Positions 44,561 through 52,981 of a stretch of 64,000 nt of DNA are shown one piece after another. Within the stretch, counting starts at the first letter, position 1. Each line of letters starts with the position of its first letter. Position numbers and translations under genes: made by a program. The notes below the pieces were generated by a model, which did no database searches, had not been told where the DNA came from, and worked only from the letters and a program-made list of their open reading frames with translations. Source of the stretch: Microbacterium sp. cx-55 (lineage in GTDB: Bacteria > Actinomycetota > Actinomycetes > Actinomycetales > Microbacteriaceae); assembly GCF_021117345.1 (NCBI RefSeq), contig NZ_CP088261.1:1364001-1428000 (forward strand), in the 5' to 3' direction.

Positions 44561-45263
44561 GCGCGAGTCCGCTCCGGCCGTCCCGACCCTCACCGCGCGC
44601 CAGCCCCGCGCGATCCATAGCGCGCTTACCGTGCTGGAGTGCGTCGCCGCCCTCGGCGCCGGTGTCACGGCGCGGGAGATCTCCGATGCCCTGAAGCTGC
44701 CGCGCGCGACGACCTATCGGCTGCTCAACCTGCTGGTCGAGGACGAGTACCTCGTGCGGACCCCGGATCTTGCCGGGTTCGCGCTCGGGGCGAAGGTGAC
44801 GCAGCTGGCAGCAGTCGCGTCTCCCGTTCGCATCACGACGGCGGCCCGGTTGGTGCTCGCGGAGACGCGTTCGGCGCTTCGCGGGGGTGTGCATCTCGTG
44901 CTCTACGACCACGGCCGGGTGATGGTCGCGGATGCGGACCCGGATTTTCCGTTGAGCGATGAACTGCGCCTCGTCCGCGAACCCGCACGGTATGCGCTCG
45001 GGCGTCTTGCCTACCTCGAGAGCGGGGCGCACGACGACATCACCCGCGCGGCCGCGGCCGATCTCGCCCGCTACGGAGCGACACGGCAACTCGGCGAGAA
45101 CACGCCGGGCACGGCATGCGTCGCCCGGCCGATCCGTGATGTGGACGGCAGATTGGCCGCGGCGATCGGCTTCTCCGGACCGCTGCGACGGGCTCAGGAG
45201 CCGGAAGAGGTGCTCACGGTTCTCCGCGGCGCGGCCGAGAGGCTAGCGCCGCTGCTCACCTAG
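44541..45263 (+). CDS. IclR-family transcriptional regulator
   Basis: 240 aa: N-terminal winged HTH (about 15-75, T-A-R-E-I-S-D-A-L-K-L-P-R-A-T-T-Y-R) and a C-terminal IclR effector domain (about 85-235, ending V-A-R-P-I-R-D-V-D-G-R-L-A-A-A-I-G-F-S). GTG 44541 overlaps the permease by 20 bases; GTG 44538 and 44553 are alternatives in frame. Likely regulates the divergent amine-use genes from the 42825-43045 region. Confidence 0.9.
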   Translation: MTPFVAERESAPAVPTLTARQPRAIHSALTVLECVAALGAGVTAREISDALKLPRATTYRLLNLLVEDEYLVRTPDLAGFALGAKVTQLAAVASPVRITTAARLVLAETRSALRGGVHLVLYDHGRVMVADADPDFPLSDELRLVREPARYALGRLAYLESGAHDDITRAAAADLARYGATRQLGENTPGTACVARPIRDVDGRLAAAIGFSGPLRRAQEPEEVLTVLRGAAERLAPLLT

Positions 45264-45290
45264 TGCGTGCGTCGTGCGGTCGGCGTGGCG

Positions 45291-46091
45291 TCAGCATCCG
45301 GGCCCGGTCGGGTTCTCCACGCACGTGCGGTCGACGAGCGCCGTGCGGGCCTCGACGATCTGCACGGGGTGGCCGCCGGTCGTCGCCTCGACGATGCCGT
45401 CGATCTCGCGCCATCCGCCACCGTCGAAGCTGACCTCGGGCGCGTACTGCACCGTCACCGCGGCGATGTAGTCCCCGCGCGCCGGATAGGCATGGCTCGT
45501 GCCGGTGGGCGTGAACTGCGCCTGACCGAGCGCGGTCCACGACGCGCCGCCGGACGCCGCGGTCCGCGTCGCACCGTCGCCGTACGCGAAGCGGTAGCCG
45601 ATGGGGGTGAACCGCACGACCACGTCGTATCCGAACAGAGTGCCCGGAATGCTCTGCGCGGATGCGGCCGACACCAGGTTCGTCGGCATCCCGACGATGC
45701 CGATACCGGCGGGTTCGCTCGCCAGAGACGGCGCAGCCGGCCGGAACGACGCGATGTCCGCGAGCGTCACGTCGGGGAGCCCGACCGCCGTGTAGTTACC
45801 CCGGCACAGCACGGTCTCGCACCCCGGGCGCAGCAGATTGCCGTTCTCGTCGTAACGCGGGGCGTCGGGATCGACGGGAGCGCCGCTGTTGCCGCCGTTA
45901 CTGTTGCCGCCGTTGTTGGCGCCCGGACCGGTATTACCGCGGCCGGGGCCGCCGCCGGTTTGCGCTCCGATGTCGATCTGCGAGCCGGAATTCTCGACGG
46001 AACACGCACCCACCGCGACCAGGTCTGGACTGCAACTTGTCGCGGCGGATACTGCCGTGAGAATTCCCAGAGTCAGAACCAAGCTCAGCAC
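45291..46091 (-). CDS. Secreted PKD-domain protein
   Basis: 266-aa exported protein. A signal peptide (about 1-22), a Gly/Asn-rich low-complexity segment (G-G-N-S-N-G-G-N-S-G, about 60-75), then a domain with F-R-F-A-Y-G-D-G-type strands and T-S-H-A-Y-P-A-R-G-D-Y, a PKD-like immunoglobulin fold; several cysteines suggest disulfides. GTG 46091 overlaps the lipoprotein stop by seven bases. Probably cell-surface; ligand unknown. Confidence 0.78.
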   Translation of the reverse strand: MLSLVLTLGILTAVSAATSCSPDLVAVGACSVENSGSQIDIGAQTGGGPGRGNTGPGANNGGNSNGGNSGAPVDPDAPRYDENGNLLRPGCETVLCRGNYTAVGLPDVTLADIASFRPAAPSLASEPAGIGIVGMPTNLVSAASAQSIPGTLFGYDVVVRFTPIGYRFAYGDGATRTAASGGASWTALGQAQFTPTGTSHAYPARGDYIAAVTVQYAPEVSFDGGGWREIDGIVEATTGGHPVQIVEARTALVDRTCVENPTGPGC

Positions 46092-46609
46092 TGGTCTTCC
46101 CCGATCAGCTGGCTGTCCGAAATCAGCCACACATCGGAATCGCGAACAAGATCGACGCTTAGCCGACTCACTGTTGCCCGATCAGCGGGAGTCTTGTCTT
46201 GTCCTGAATCGTCAACCACGCGAGTCTCACTAGAGTCCAGACAGACGACTATGGAGACCTGGTCCGGAAGCTCGAAGGTGCTAGGTAGCACTCGCTCTAC
46301 AGATGACGCTCCAGTGATACGAAGTCCAGCCTCATCTAACTGGCGCTGAGAGTCCACATCGGAATCAAGCGCGTTGCCCGATAAGAACTGTTCAGGAGTC
46401 GGATTGCCGGTAGGGTCCTCGCGTCGTCGGTTCAGGGCGTCCACATAAGCGCGGTAGGTCTCCTCGGCGGCGGCGAACGCCTCTGCCTCGTCCGTGAATC
46501 CGGTGGCGCTCGGCGTCGGAGCAGGCGCGGGTGTCGTGCAGGCGGCAAGCGTCATCATCCCGGCCACCGCGAGGGTAGCCAGCAGCGCGCGGAACGGACG
46601 ACGGATCAC
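46085..46609 (-). CDS. Putative lipoprotein, upstream partner of the PKD protein
   Basis: 174 aa. Signal peptide with lipobox L-A-A-C (Cys about 23), then a Pro/Ala stretch and a compact domain beginning E-A-F-A-A-A-E-E-T-Y-R-A-Y-V-D-A-L-N-R. GTG 46609 is fixed by TACGGT exactly six bases upstream. Roughly 46085-46440 is about 56% GC by my count, well below the surrounding 70%, while the N-terminal part is normal, suggesting a mosaic or transferred segment. Function unknown; operon with the PKD protein. Confidence 0.78.
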   Translation of the reverse strand: MIRRPFRALLATLAVAGMMTLAACTTPAPAPTPSATGFTDEAEAFAAAEETYRAYVDALNRRREDPTGNPTPEQFLSGNALDSDVDSQRQLDEAGLRITGASSVERVLPSTFELPDQVSIVVCLDSSETRVVDDSGQDKTPADRATVSRLSVDLVRDSDVWLISDSQLIGEDQC

Positions 46610-46615
46610 ACGCAC

Positions 46616-46621
46616 ACCGTA
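46616..46621 (-). promoter_or_regulatory. -10 box (TACGGT) of the lipoprotein-PKD operon
   Basis: Six bases before GTG 46609. Confidence 0.5.
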
Positions 46622-46701
46622 ACCGTCCCGCATCCGGCGCCGCAGCCGTTATCCACAGCCGCCGTAACAGCGCCGACACACGGACCGGCGAAGATGGCGG
46701 A

Positions 46702-47292
46702 ATGCACCTCGCGTCCTCTCTTTCTGCGTCCCTGCCCGCGTGGCTCCTCGGTGAGCTCGATGACCTGCCCGCCGTGCTGCCGACGCTCGAGGACCGGATG
46801 GACCTCGTCAACGCGCTCGCGGACCGCAACTGGCGCGAGGGCAGCGGCGGTCCGTTCGCCGCGATCGTCGTCGACGCCACCACCGGCGCGCTCGTCTCGG
46901 CGGGGGTGAACGTCGTGTTGGCGTCCGGTCTCAGCTCGATGCACGCCGAGGTGACGACGCTGAGCCTCGCGCAGACGGCCCTCGGCCGCTGGGACCTCGG
47001 CGCGGAGGGCGCTGATCTCGAGCTCGTCGTCAACTGGCGTCCGTGCGTCATGTGCTACGGCGCGACCATGTGGAGCGGCGTCCGATCGCTCGTCGTCGCC
47101 GGCGAGGGTCCGCTGCTCGAGGAGCTCACGAAGTTCGACGAGGGCCCGGTCGTGGCGGACTGGGCGGCGCAGTTCGAGGCCCGCGGCATCCGCGTCTCCA
47201 TCGGCACGCGTCACGATGAGGCCGTCGCGGTATTCGCGGCCTACGGCGACAGCGACTCGATCGTCTACAACGCACGCGGAGCCGTCGACTGA
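46702..47292 (+). CDS. Nucleoside/cytidine deaminase-like protein
   Basis: 196-aa zinc deaminase of the CDA/guanine-tRNA-adenosine deaminase fold. The zinc/catalytic motifs are intact: M-H-A-E-V (about residue 75) and W-R-P-C-V-M-C-Y-G-A (about 115). A 35-residue N-terminal extension precedes the domain. Length and spacing suggest a free nucleobase or nucleoside substrate (guanine or cytosine type), not tRNA, but this is not decisive. GAAGAT stands six bases before ATG 46702. Confidence 0.85.
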   Translation: MHLASSLSASLPAWLLGELDDLPAVLPTLEDRMDLVNALADRNWREGSGGPFAAIVVDATTGALVSAGVNVVLASGLSSMHAEVTTLSLAQTALGRWDLGAEGADLELVVNWRPCVMCYGATMWSGVRSLVVAGEGPLLEELTKFDEGPVVADWAAQFEARGIRVSIGTRHDEAVAVFAAYGDSDSIVYNARGAVD

Positions 47293-47302
47293 CCGACGGG
47301 CT

Positions 47303-47308
47303 TATCGT
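47303..47308 (+). promoter_or_regulatory. -10 box (TATCGT) of the DksA/TraR-like gene
   Basis: Eight bases before ATG 47317. Confidence 0.4.
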
Positions 47309-47316
47309 GGCCTGCG

Positions 47317-47679
47317 ATGACGGATGCGGATTTTCGGGCCGAGTTCGATGCCCGGCTGGAGGCGCTCCGTGCGCAGGCGGTGCGTGACGCGATCACGCGC
47401 GGAGACGCGCTCGGCGGCGTCCTCGCCGCGCGCGGTGACCCAGCCGGCGCGGACGACGAGCACGACCCCGAGGGTGCGACGCTGTCGGACGAGTGGTCGC
47501 GCCTCGAGGGACTGCGGATCGGCGCCGTGCGCGAGATCGCGGAGATCGACGCGGCGCGCGCCCGGCTCGACGCGGGAACGTACGGCATCTGCATCCGCTG
47601 CGGGCGCTCCATCCCGGTCGATCGGCTGCGCGTGCGACCCACCGCGACGATGTGCGTGACCTGCGCGGCGCTGGGCTGA
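47317..47679 (+). CDS. TraR/DksA-family C4 zinc-finger protein
   Basis: 120 aa: helical N-terminal half, then a C-terminal zinc finger with C-I-R-C-G-R-S-I-P and M-C-V-T-C-A (C4). Members bind the RNA polymerase secondary channel or act as general stress proteins; the tip residues typical of true DksA cannot be assigned, so a DksA-like role is tentative. Confidence 0.85.
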   Translation: MTDADFRAEFDARLEALRAQAVRDAITRGDALGGVLAARGDPAGADDEHDPEGATLSDEWSRLEGLRIGAVREIAEIDAARARLDAGTYGICIRCGRSIPVDRLRVRPTATMCVTCAALG

Positions 47680-47692
47680 ATCCCGGCGAGCG

Positions 47693-48730
47693 TCAGTCGG
47701 CGTCCGACCGACGGCCGGCTTCGACGAGGCTGTGATGGATGCGGTGCAGGTCTTCGAGCAGAGACCCGATCAGGATCCAGTGCGTGGCCGACGGACGCGT
47801 GATCTGCAACGGCGTCGTCAGGGCCGGCGGTTCTTCGACGACCGCTGCCGGGGGCTGACCGACCCGCTCGACATCGTGGGCCGCCCGGCGGAGCTGCTCC
47901 GCGATCGCCCGCACCTGCGGCTCGTCGACGAGATCAGGGGAGTAGTGGTCGTAGACCGCGCGGGTCATCCCCGTGACCTGCGTCACGATCGGCGTGTACA
48001 GCTCGACGGTCCGGGTGAGCTCCGCCAGCTCCGCACGATGCCGACCGCTCCGCGGATTGAGCGTGAGGGACTCCGAACCCGCACGGATCGCGGCGTCGGC
48101 GGCGTCGCGCATCGGACGCATGAGGCGCGCTTCGAGCATGAGTTCCTCGAGCTGCCCGCGCGTGCGGACGCTCGTGAGGGCGTCGGCGAGCCGGTCGAGG
48201 GATGCCGACAACTCGCTGCCGAGCCGCGCCGTCGACTCACGAGCCGGCGCCAGGGCCACCGGCGGCACCAAGAGCACGTTGACCACGACGCCGATCGCCG
48301 CGCCGAGGATCGTCTCGATGACCCGGTCGAGCGCGTAGTCCGGCGTCGCGGTGCCGAGGGCGAGCACGAGGATCGCGCTGATCGCGATCTGAGTGGCCGC
48401 CCCCGGAGCGAGGCGCAGTGCCCACGCGATGAGCAGACCGCAGGCCGCGGCCGTCAAGATGACCCAGGTGCCGCTGCCGAAGAAGAGTCCGAGTGTCGTG
48501 GCGAGCAGGACGCCGAGGATCACTCCGACCGACCGCTCCACCGCCTTGCTGAACGACTGGTTGAGGCTCGGCTGCACGACGAGCAGCGCCGCGATCGCGG
48601 CGAACACCGGCAGGGGTCCCGGGATCAGCCACTGTGACAGCAGCCAGGATCCGATGACCGCGATGGCGGACTTCACCACCAGCAGCAGCGGAGTGCGCTG
48701 CGCGGCGCGGATGGCGGCCGGAAGACGCAT
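47693..48730 (-). CDS. FUSC-family aromatic acid exporter-like protein
   Basis: 345 aa with six hydrophobic helices in the N-terminal half (about 20-160) and a long cytoplasmic helical domain, the half-size FUSC/YccS-type layout. L-P-V-F-A-A-I-A-A-L-L-V-V-Q-P and R-S-V-G-V-I-L-G-V are recognisable family segments. Substrate unknown. Its ATG overlaps the stop of the upstream PH-like gene by one base, so they form an operon. Confidence 0.82.
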   Translation of the reverse strand: MRLPAAIRAAQRTPLLLVVKSAIAVIGSWLLSQWLIPGPLPVFAAIAALLVVQPSLNQSFSKAVERSVGVILGVLLATTLGLFFGSGTWVILTAAACGLLIAWALRLAPGAATQIAISAILVLALGTATPDYALDRVIETILGAAIGVVVNVLLVPPVALAPARESTARLGSELSASLDRLADALTSVRTRGQLEELMLEARLMRPMRDAADAAIRAGSESLTLNPRSGRHRAELAELTRTVELYTPIVTQVTGMTRAVYDHYSPDLVDEPQVRAIAEQLRRAAHDVERVGQPPAAVVEEPPALTTPLQITRPSATHWILIGSLLEDLHRIHHSLVEAGRRSDAD

Positions 48731-49218
48731 CAGGGCTGCCGGGCGCGTAGCTTCCGCGCCGCCTCCGCGGGGGTGGTGCCGAGCTCCCGCTCGGCGAAGG
48801 TCAGGTCGTATCCGCCGCTGGTGCGGCGAGTGGCGCGCAGCGACTCGGCGTCCGTGCCGGACGGATCGCCCGCGAGCAGCGCGTCGGTGCGGCGGAACCG
48901 CACACCGAGCTCGCCCTGGGGTGTGGTGCCGATCCGGTCGATGTCGGCCCACGGTGCGCGACCGATCTTCGCGACACGGATGCCGTCCGCATCCGCGCGG
49001 AGGATCGTGGAGTGCCGCAGCTGATTGATGATCGAGACGCCGCCCCCGACCCCGAAGATGCCGATGGCGGCGGTACCGGCGATGAGCGCGAGAACGTTGT
49101 CGCCGTTCAGGAGCACCACGAACACGCCGAGCACCGCGGCGGCCAGACACACGGCGCCGAGCGCGAACAGGCGCCCGCGCGGGGTCACGAATCGGATGCG
49201 GGACGAATCTTCACTCAC
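48730..49218 (-). CDS. Membrane protein with PH-like C-terminal domain
   Basis: 162 aa: two hydrophobic helices (about 15-60) and a beta-rich C-terminal half (I-L-R-A-D-A-D-G-I-R-V, P-W-A-D-I-D-R-I) like bacterial PH-domain membrane proteins. GTG 49218 is fixed by TAGGCT six bases upstream; longer starts lie inside that box. Function unknown. Confidence 0.72.
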   Translation of the reverse strand: MSEDSSRIRFVTPRGRLFALGAVCLAAAVLGVFVVLLNGDNVLALIAGTAAIGIFGVGGGVSIINQLRHSTILRADADGIRVAKIGRAPWADIDRIGTTPQGELGVRFRRTDALLAGDPSGTDAESLRATRRTSGGYDLTFAERELGTTPAEAARKLRARQP

Positions 49219-49224
49219 CCGCAC

Positions 49225-49230
49225 AGCCTA
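49225..49230 (-). promoter_or_regulatory. -10 box (TAGGCT) of the PH-like/FUSC operon
   Basis: Six bases before GTG 49218. Confidence 0.5.
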
Positions 49231-49971
49231 TTCGCCGGGTCCGCGCCCCGCGCCGGGCGACGCGTCGCCATCCGTGTCCTCGTCGTCGTCGTCATCGTCA
49301 TCGTCCGAGCCGGTGTCGTCCGCCCGCAGGAGGTCGTCGAGGGCCGCGTCGAACGCCGCGTCGGTGCCTGCGGAGGTGAGCAGCGGTTCGGCCTCGATCA
49401 CGAGATCCAGGGTCTGTCGGAGCAGGGCGCCCGTAGTCGGGGACTGCAGCAGGCGATGCTGGTCGAGGGGGCCGAGCGGAGCGATCCCGGCCAGCTGCCA
49501 CGACGAGGTGAGGGGGTCTTCCGACAAGGGGATGCTCGCATCCCAGGTGCCGTCCGCGTACTCCGTCGACCGTGCGAGCACGCGGCGCACCGAACGCTCG
49601 ACCTCGTCGCGAAGCGGTGCCAGTTCGTCTTTCCAGGCGAGTTCGGGCACCTCCTCGACGAGCGCACGCGGGTAGGGGTCGTCGTCCAGCCACTCGCGGA
49701 CCCGGATGCGGCGATCCCCGTACGCGACGATCACGATGTCGTCGGCACCGGGGGCGACCCGGGCGATGCGCGCCATCGTGCCGAACGGGAATCGCTCGTC
49801 GCCCCCGCCGGCCTCGTGGCCGCGTTCGATGAGCGTCACCCCGAACGACGGCGTCTCGTCGTCGAGCAGGCGTCCGAGCATGACGCGATAGCGCTCTTCG
49901 AAGATGCGCAGGGTGAGGGGCATGGCGGGCAGCAGCACCGTACCGAGGGGGAACATGGCGACCGGCTCCAT
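49228..49971 (-). CDS. LON substrate-binding-domain protein
   Basis: 247-aa protein with the N-terminal LON domain only (M-F-P-L-G-T-V-L-L-P-A-M-P-L, I-F-E-E-R-Y-R); no AAA or protease domain. The C-terminus holds an uninterrupted acidic run of about ten Asp/Glu residues. Start ATG 49971 (E-P-V-A-M-F) or ATG 49956; TTGACT lies six bases before the former. Stand-alone LON proteins have no settled function. Confidence 0.85.
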   Translation of the reverse strand: MEPVAMFPLGTVLLPAMPLTLRIFEERYRVMLGRLLDDETPSFGVTLIERGHEAGGGDERFPFGTMARIARVAPGADDIVIVAYGDRRIRVREWLDDDPYPRALVEEVPELAWKDELAPLRDEVERSVRRVLARSTEYADGTWDASIPLSEDPLTSSWQLAGIAPLGPLDQHRLLQSPTTGALLRQTLDLVIEAEPLLTSAGTDAAFDAALDDLLRADDTGSDDDDDDDDEDTDGDASPGAGRGPGE

Positions 49972-50016
49972 CGCCCCAGTCAACCACTCACCGCACGGCA
50001 GCGGGCGGGTACCGCC

Positions 50017-50022
50017 TAGGCT
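50017..50022 (+). promoter_or_regulatory. -10 box (TAGGCT) of the YchJ-like gene
   Basis: Six bases before ATG 50029. Confidence 0.5.
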
Positions 50023-50028
50023 GCCGAT

Positions 50029-50430
50029 ATGCCTGGCTTTCCCGTCGTGACAGGCGACGCCTCGTGCCCGTGCGGCAGCGGTGAGACGTACGACGGATGC
50101 TGCGCCCCCGCCCTCCGCGGAACCCCACCGGCCACGGCGGAGGCGCTCATGCGCTCCCGGTACACCGCGTTCGTCGTGGGCGACGGCGCGTATCTGCGGG
50201 GAACCTGGCACCCGGGTACGCGTCCGGACGATGTCGATCCCGACCCGGCCCTCCGTTGGACCGGTCTTTCGATCCTCGGCACCCGCGAGGGGATGCCGGG
50301 AGACACCCGCGGCCGCGTCGAGTTCCGCGCCCGATACCGCGCCGGCCGTGAGCGCGGCGAGCTGCACGAGGACAGCCGCTTCGTCTGGCAGAGCGGACGC
50401 TGGTGGTATCTGGACGGCGTCATCGGCTGA
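50029..50430 (+). CDS. YchJ-family SEC-C motif protein (UPF0225)
   Basis: 133 aa. N-terminal C-P-C-G-S-G-E-T-Y-D-G-C-C is a SEC-C zinc-binding motif; M-R-S-R-Y-T-A-F and the C-terminal W-W-Y-L-D-G match the YchJ/UPF0225 family. Function unknown; metal binding presumed. Confidence 0.9.
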   Translation: MPGFPVVTGDASCPCGSGETYDGCCAPALRGTPPATAEALMRSRYTAFVVGDGAYLRGTWHPGTRPDDVDPDPALRWTGLSILGTREGMPGDTRGRVEFRARYRAGRERGELHEDSRFVWQSGRWWYLDGVIG

Positions 50431-50479
50431 CGGCCCGCGCCGGCCTGTCAACCCGCGCGCCGACGGGGCGCGAGGTTTC

Positions 50480-50485
50480 TATGGT
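50480..50485 (+). promoter_or_regulatory. -10 box (TATGGT)
   Basis: About 36 bases before ATG 50522, which has an AAGGAG ribosome site; leadered promoter. Confidence 0.4.
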
Positions 50486-50521
50486 GGACGGGTACCCCCG
50501 TCACTCTCAGAAGGAGTCTCC

Positions 50522-51166
50522 ATGTCCCGCATCCTCGTCTTCGGCGGTCACGGCAAGGTCGCTCTCCTGCTCGAGCCGCTGCTGGCCGAGCGTGGCGACG
50601 ACGTCACCGCCGTCATCCGCAACGCCGATCACTCCGAGGAGGTCGCCGCGACCGGGGCCACCCCGAAGGTCGCGGACGTCGAGAAGCTCGATGTCGACGC
50701 GCTCGTCGAGCTGCTCGCGGGCTACGACGCGGTCGTCTGGTCGGCCGGCGCCGGCGGCGGCACCGCCGAACGCACCTACGCCGTCGACCGTGACGCCGCC
50801 ATCCGGACGATGGATGCCGCTGTCCGCGCGGGCGTTCCGCGGTACGTGATGGTGTCGTGGATCGGGTCGTCCCCCGACCACGGCGTCGACCCCGACAACT
50901 CGTTCTACGCGTACGCCGACGCGAAGCTCGCCGCCGATGAGCACCTCCGCGCCACCGACCTGCAGTGGACCGTCCTCGGGCCGGGAACGCTCACTCTGGA
51001 CGCCCCGACGGGCGCGATCACGACCTCGCCCGAGGGCAGCGGCGACGTGTCGCGCGCCGATGTCGCCGCGGTCATCGCCCAGGTGCTCGCCGACGACAGC
51101 ACCGCCCGGCGCACCATCCGGTTCGGCGCCGGCGAGACCCCGATCGCAGACGCCCTCCGCGCCTGA
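50522..51166 (+). CDS. NAD(P)H-binding SDR-like protein
   Basis: 214-aa Rossmann protein of the atypical short-chain dehydrogenase (NAD(P)H-binding, YwnB/HSCARG-like) group: V-F-G-G-H-G-K-V-A at residues 7-15, D-A-V-V-W-S-A-G-A-G-G-G and Y-A-Y-A-D-A-K-L-A-A-D. Substrate unknown; may be an isomerase/reductase or redox sensor. Confidence 0.85.
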   Translation: MSRILVFGGHGKVALLLEPLLAERGDDVTAVIRNADHSEEVAATGATPKVADVEKLDVDALVELLAGYDAVVWSAGAGGGTAERTYAVDRDAAIRTMDAAVRAGVPRYVMVSWIGSSPDHGVDPDNSFYAYADAKLAADEHLRATDLQWTVLGPGTLTLDAPTGAITTSPEGSGDVSRADVAAVIAQVLADDSTARRTIRFGAGETPIADALRA

Positions 51167-51204
51167 CACGGAATGCCCCGCGCCGGCCGCGCGTTGACGA
51201 TCGC

Positions 51205-52323
51205 GTGAATGCACAACGCGTCGACGTGGTCGTGATCGGCGCGGGGCAGGCCGGTCTGTCTGCGGCCTACCATCTGCGGCGGCGAGGATTCGCGCCGGTC
51301 GGCCGCGCCCTCCCCGGAGAACGCACCTTCGTCGTGCTCGATGGCGACGACCGCCCCGGCGGCGCCTGGCAGCACCGGTGGAAATCGTTGCGGATGGCGA
51401 CCGTGAACGGGATCCACGAGCTGCCCGGCTTCCCCGTTCCGCCGGCCGATCCGCGCGCGTCGAGCCGCGACGTGTTGCCGGCGTACTTCGCCGAGTACGA
51501 GGAGGAGTTCGCGCTCGACGTGCGGCGCCCCGTGCGCGTGCGTGCCGTACGTCGTGCCGCGGAGCCGGATGCGGGACTCATCGTCGAAACCGACCACGAC
51601 GGGTACGCCGCGGGCCACGTCATCAACGCCACCGGCACATGGACTCGTCCGTACTGGCCGGCTTATCCGGGCCGTGACCGGTTCCGGGGGCGTCAGCTGC
51701 ACGTCCACGACTACGTCTCGGCGGCCGAGTTCGCCGGGCAGACCGTCGTGATCGTCGGTGCCGGAATCTCCGCGGTCCAGCTGCTCGAGGAGATCTCGCA
51801 CGTGGCGAGCACCTACTGGGTCACGCGCGACGAGCCGCAATGGGCGCGGGAGGACTTCGACATCCCGGCGCGGGTTGCGGCGATCGCGGGGGTCGAGGAA
51901 CGCGTGCGGCAGGGACTCCCGCCGGGCAGCGTGGTCTCGGTCACCGGAATGCACCACACGACGTGGTCGCGCGCGGCCGAGGCGCGCGGGGTGCTGGTGC
52001 GCCACCCGATGTTCACGGCGATCGAGGAGAACGGCGTCCGGATGCCGGACGGATCGTTCGTGCGCGCCGACGTGATTCTCTGGGCGACCGGCTTCCGGGC
52101 CGCCATCGACCACCTCGCGCCGCTCCGGTTGCGGACGGCCGCGGGCGGCATCCGTGTCGAGAACTCGCGGGCGACCGACGAACCGCGCCTGTTCCTCATC
52201 GGCTACGGCCCCTCGCAATCGACGGTCGGTGCCAACCGGGCCGGCCGCGCGGCCGTGCAGCAGATCGTCGCGGATCTGGATGCCGCACCGGCCCCTGCGT
52301 TGCGCCATGTTTCGCGCACGTGA
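51205..52323 (+). CDS. FMO-like flavoprotein monooxygenase
   Basis: 372-aa FAD/NADPH oxidoreductase with two dinucleotide folds: V-V-I-G-A-G-Q-A-G (about 10) and V-V-I-V-G-A-G-I-S (about 182), P-G-G-A-W near 55, and C-terminal L-W-A-T-G-F-R. The CzcO/flavin-containing monooxygenase-like layout is clear; substrate unknown. GTG 51205 has no strong ribosome site. Gene ends 34 bases before a flavin reductase that has its own promoter. Confidence 0.85.
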   Translation: MNAQRVDVVVIGAGQAGLSAAYHLRRRGFAPVGRALPGERTFVVLDGDDRPGGAWQHRWKSLRMATVNGIHELPGFPVPPADPRASSRDVLPAYFAEYEEEFALDVRRPVRVRAVRRAAEPDAGLIVETDHDGYAAGHVINATGTWTRPYWPAYPGRDRFRGRQLHVHDYVSAAEFAGQTVVIVGAGISAVQLLEEISHVASTYWVTRDEPQWAREDFDIPARVAAIAGVEERVRQGLPPGSVVSVTGMHHTTWSRAAEARGVLVRHPMFTAIEENGVRMPDGSFVRADVILWATGFRAAIDHLAPLRLRTAAGGIRVENSRATDEPRLFLIGYGPSQSTVGANRAGRAAVQQIVADLDAAPAPALRHVSRT

Positions 52324-52345
52324 CCTGATCGAAACAAGAAGGATC

Positions 52346-52351
52346 TACCGT
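52346..52351 (+). promoter_or_regulatory. -10 box (TACCGT) of the flavin reductase gene
   Basis: Six bases before ATG 52358. Confidence 0.5.
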
Positions 52352-52357
52352 CGCATC

Positions 52358-52930
52358 ATGAGTATTCACGCGTCGCACACCCCGGATGAACTGATCGACC
52401 CGGAACGGGCGATCAGCGCTTCGCTGTCTGCAGACGAGTTCAAGGCGCTGTTCCGTGGGCACCCCGGCGGCGTCGCGGTCATCACCGCCGAAGGCCCGGA
52501 CGGCCCTGTATCGCTGACCGCGACCTCGGTGTCGTCGGTGAGCGCCGAGCCGCCGCTCCTGATCTTCTCGATCTCCGCACTCTCGTCTGCCGCTCCCGCC
52601 ATCCTCGCGGCGGAGACCGTCGTGGTGCATCTGCTCGACAGCGACGACATCGACGTCGCGAAGCTCGGCGCGACGAGCGGGATCGACCGGTTCGCCGACC
52701 ACGACTCGTGGACCCGCCTCGTCACCGGCGAGCCCGTCTACAACGGCGTGCGCGCGTGGGTGCGTTGCAGCATCATCGAACGCATGAACGCCGGCGGATC
52801 GACCGTGATCGCCGCGCACGCGCTCCAGTCCAGCCTGAACCGCGACGTCGAACCGGGCGCGCACGGCAACGCGCTGGTCTACCACAACCGCACCTGGCAC
52901 CGTCTCAGCGACGACTCGCGCGTGCACTGA
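52358..52930 (+). CDS. Flavin reductase-like FMN-binding protein
   Basis: 190 aa of the HpaC/flavin reductase-like fold: F-R-G-H-P-G-G-V-A-V-I-T (about 30-41), S-L-T-A-T-S-V-S-S-V-S-A-E-P-P and H-N-R-T-W-H at the end. Probably supplies reduced flavin to a monooxygenase; the adjacent FMO-like protein is normally self-sufficient, so pairing is uncertain. Confidence 0.87.
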   Translation: MSIHASHTPDELIDPERAISASLSADEFKALFRGHPGGVAVITAEGPDGPVSLTATSVSSVSAEPPLLIFSISALSSAAPAILAAETVVVHLLDSDDIDVAKLGATSGIDRFADHDSWTRLVTGEPVYNGVRAWVRCSIIERMNAGGSTVIAAHALQSSLNRDVEPGAHGNALVYHNRTWHRLSDDSRVH

Positions 52931-52950
52931 CCGTCCTCTCCGGCCGGTTC

Positions 52951-52981
52951 CGCCTCCCCCTGTCGTAGACTGGGGGAGGCG
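52951..52981 (+). promoter_or_regulatory. Palindrome spanning the MFS -10 box, possible operator/terminator
   Basis: CGCCTCCCCC (52951-52960) and GGGGGAGGCG (52972-52981) are perfect 10-bp arms; the 11-base centre holds TAGACT (52966-52971), a -10 hexamer for the downstream transporter. As RNA it could also terminate the flavin reductase transcript. Confidence 0.5.
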
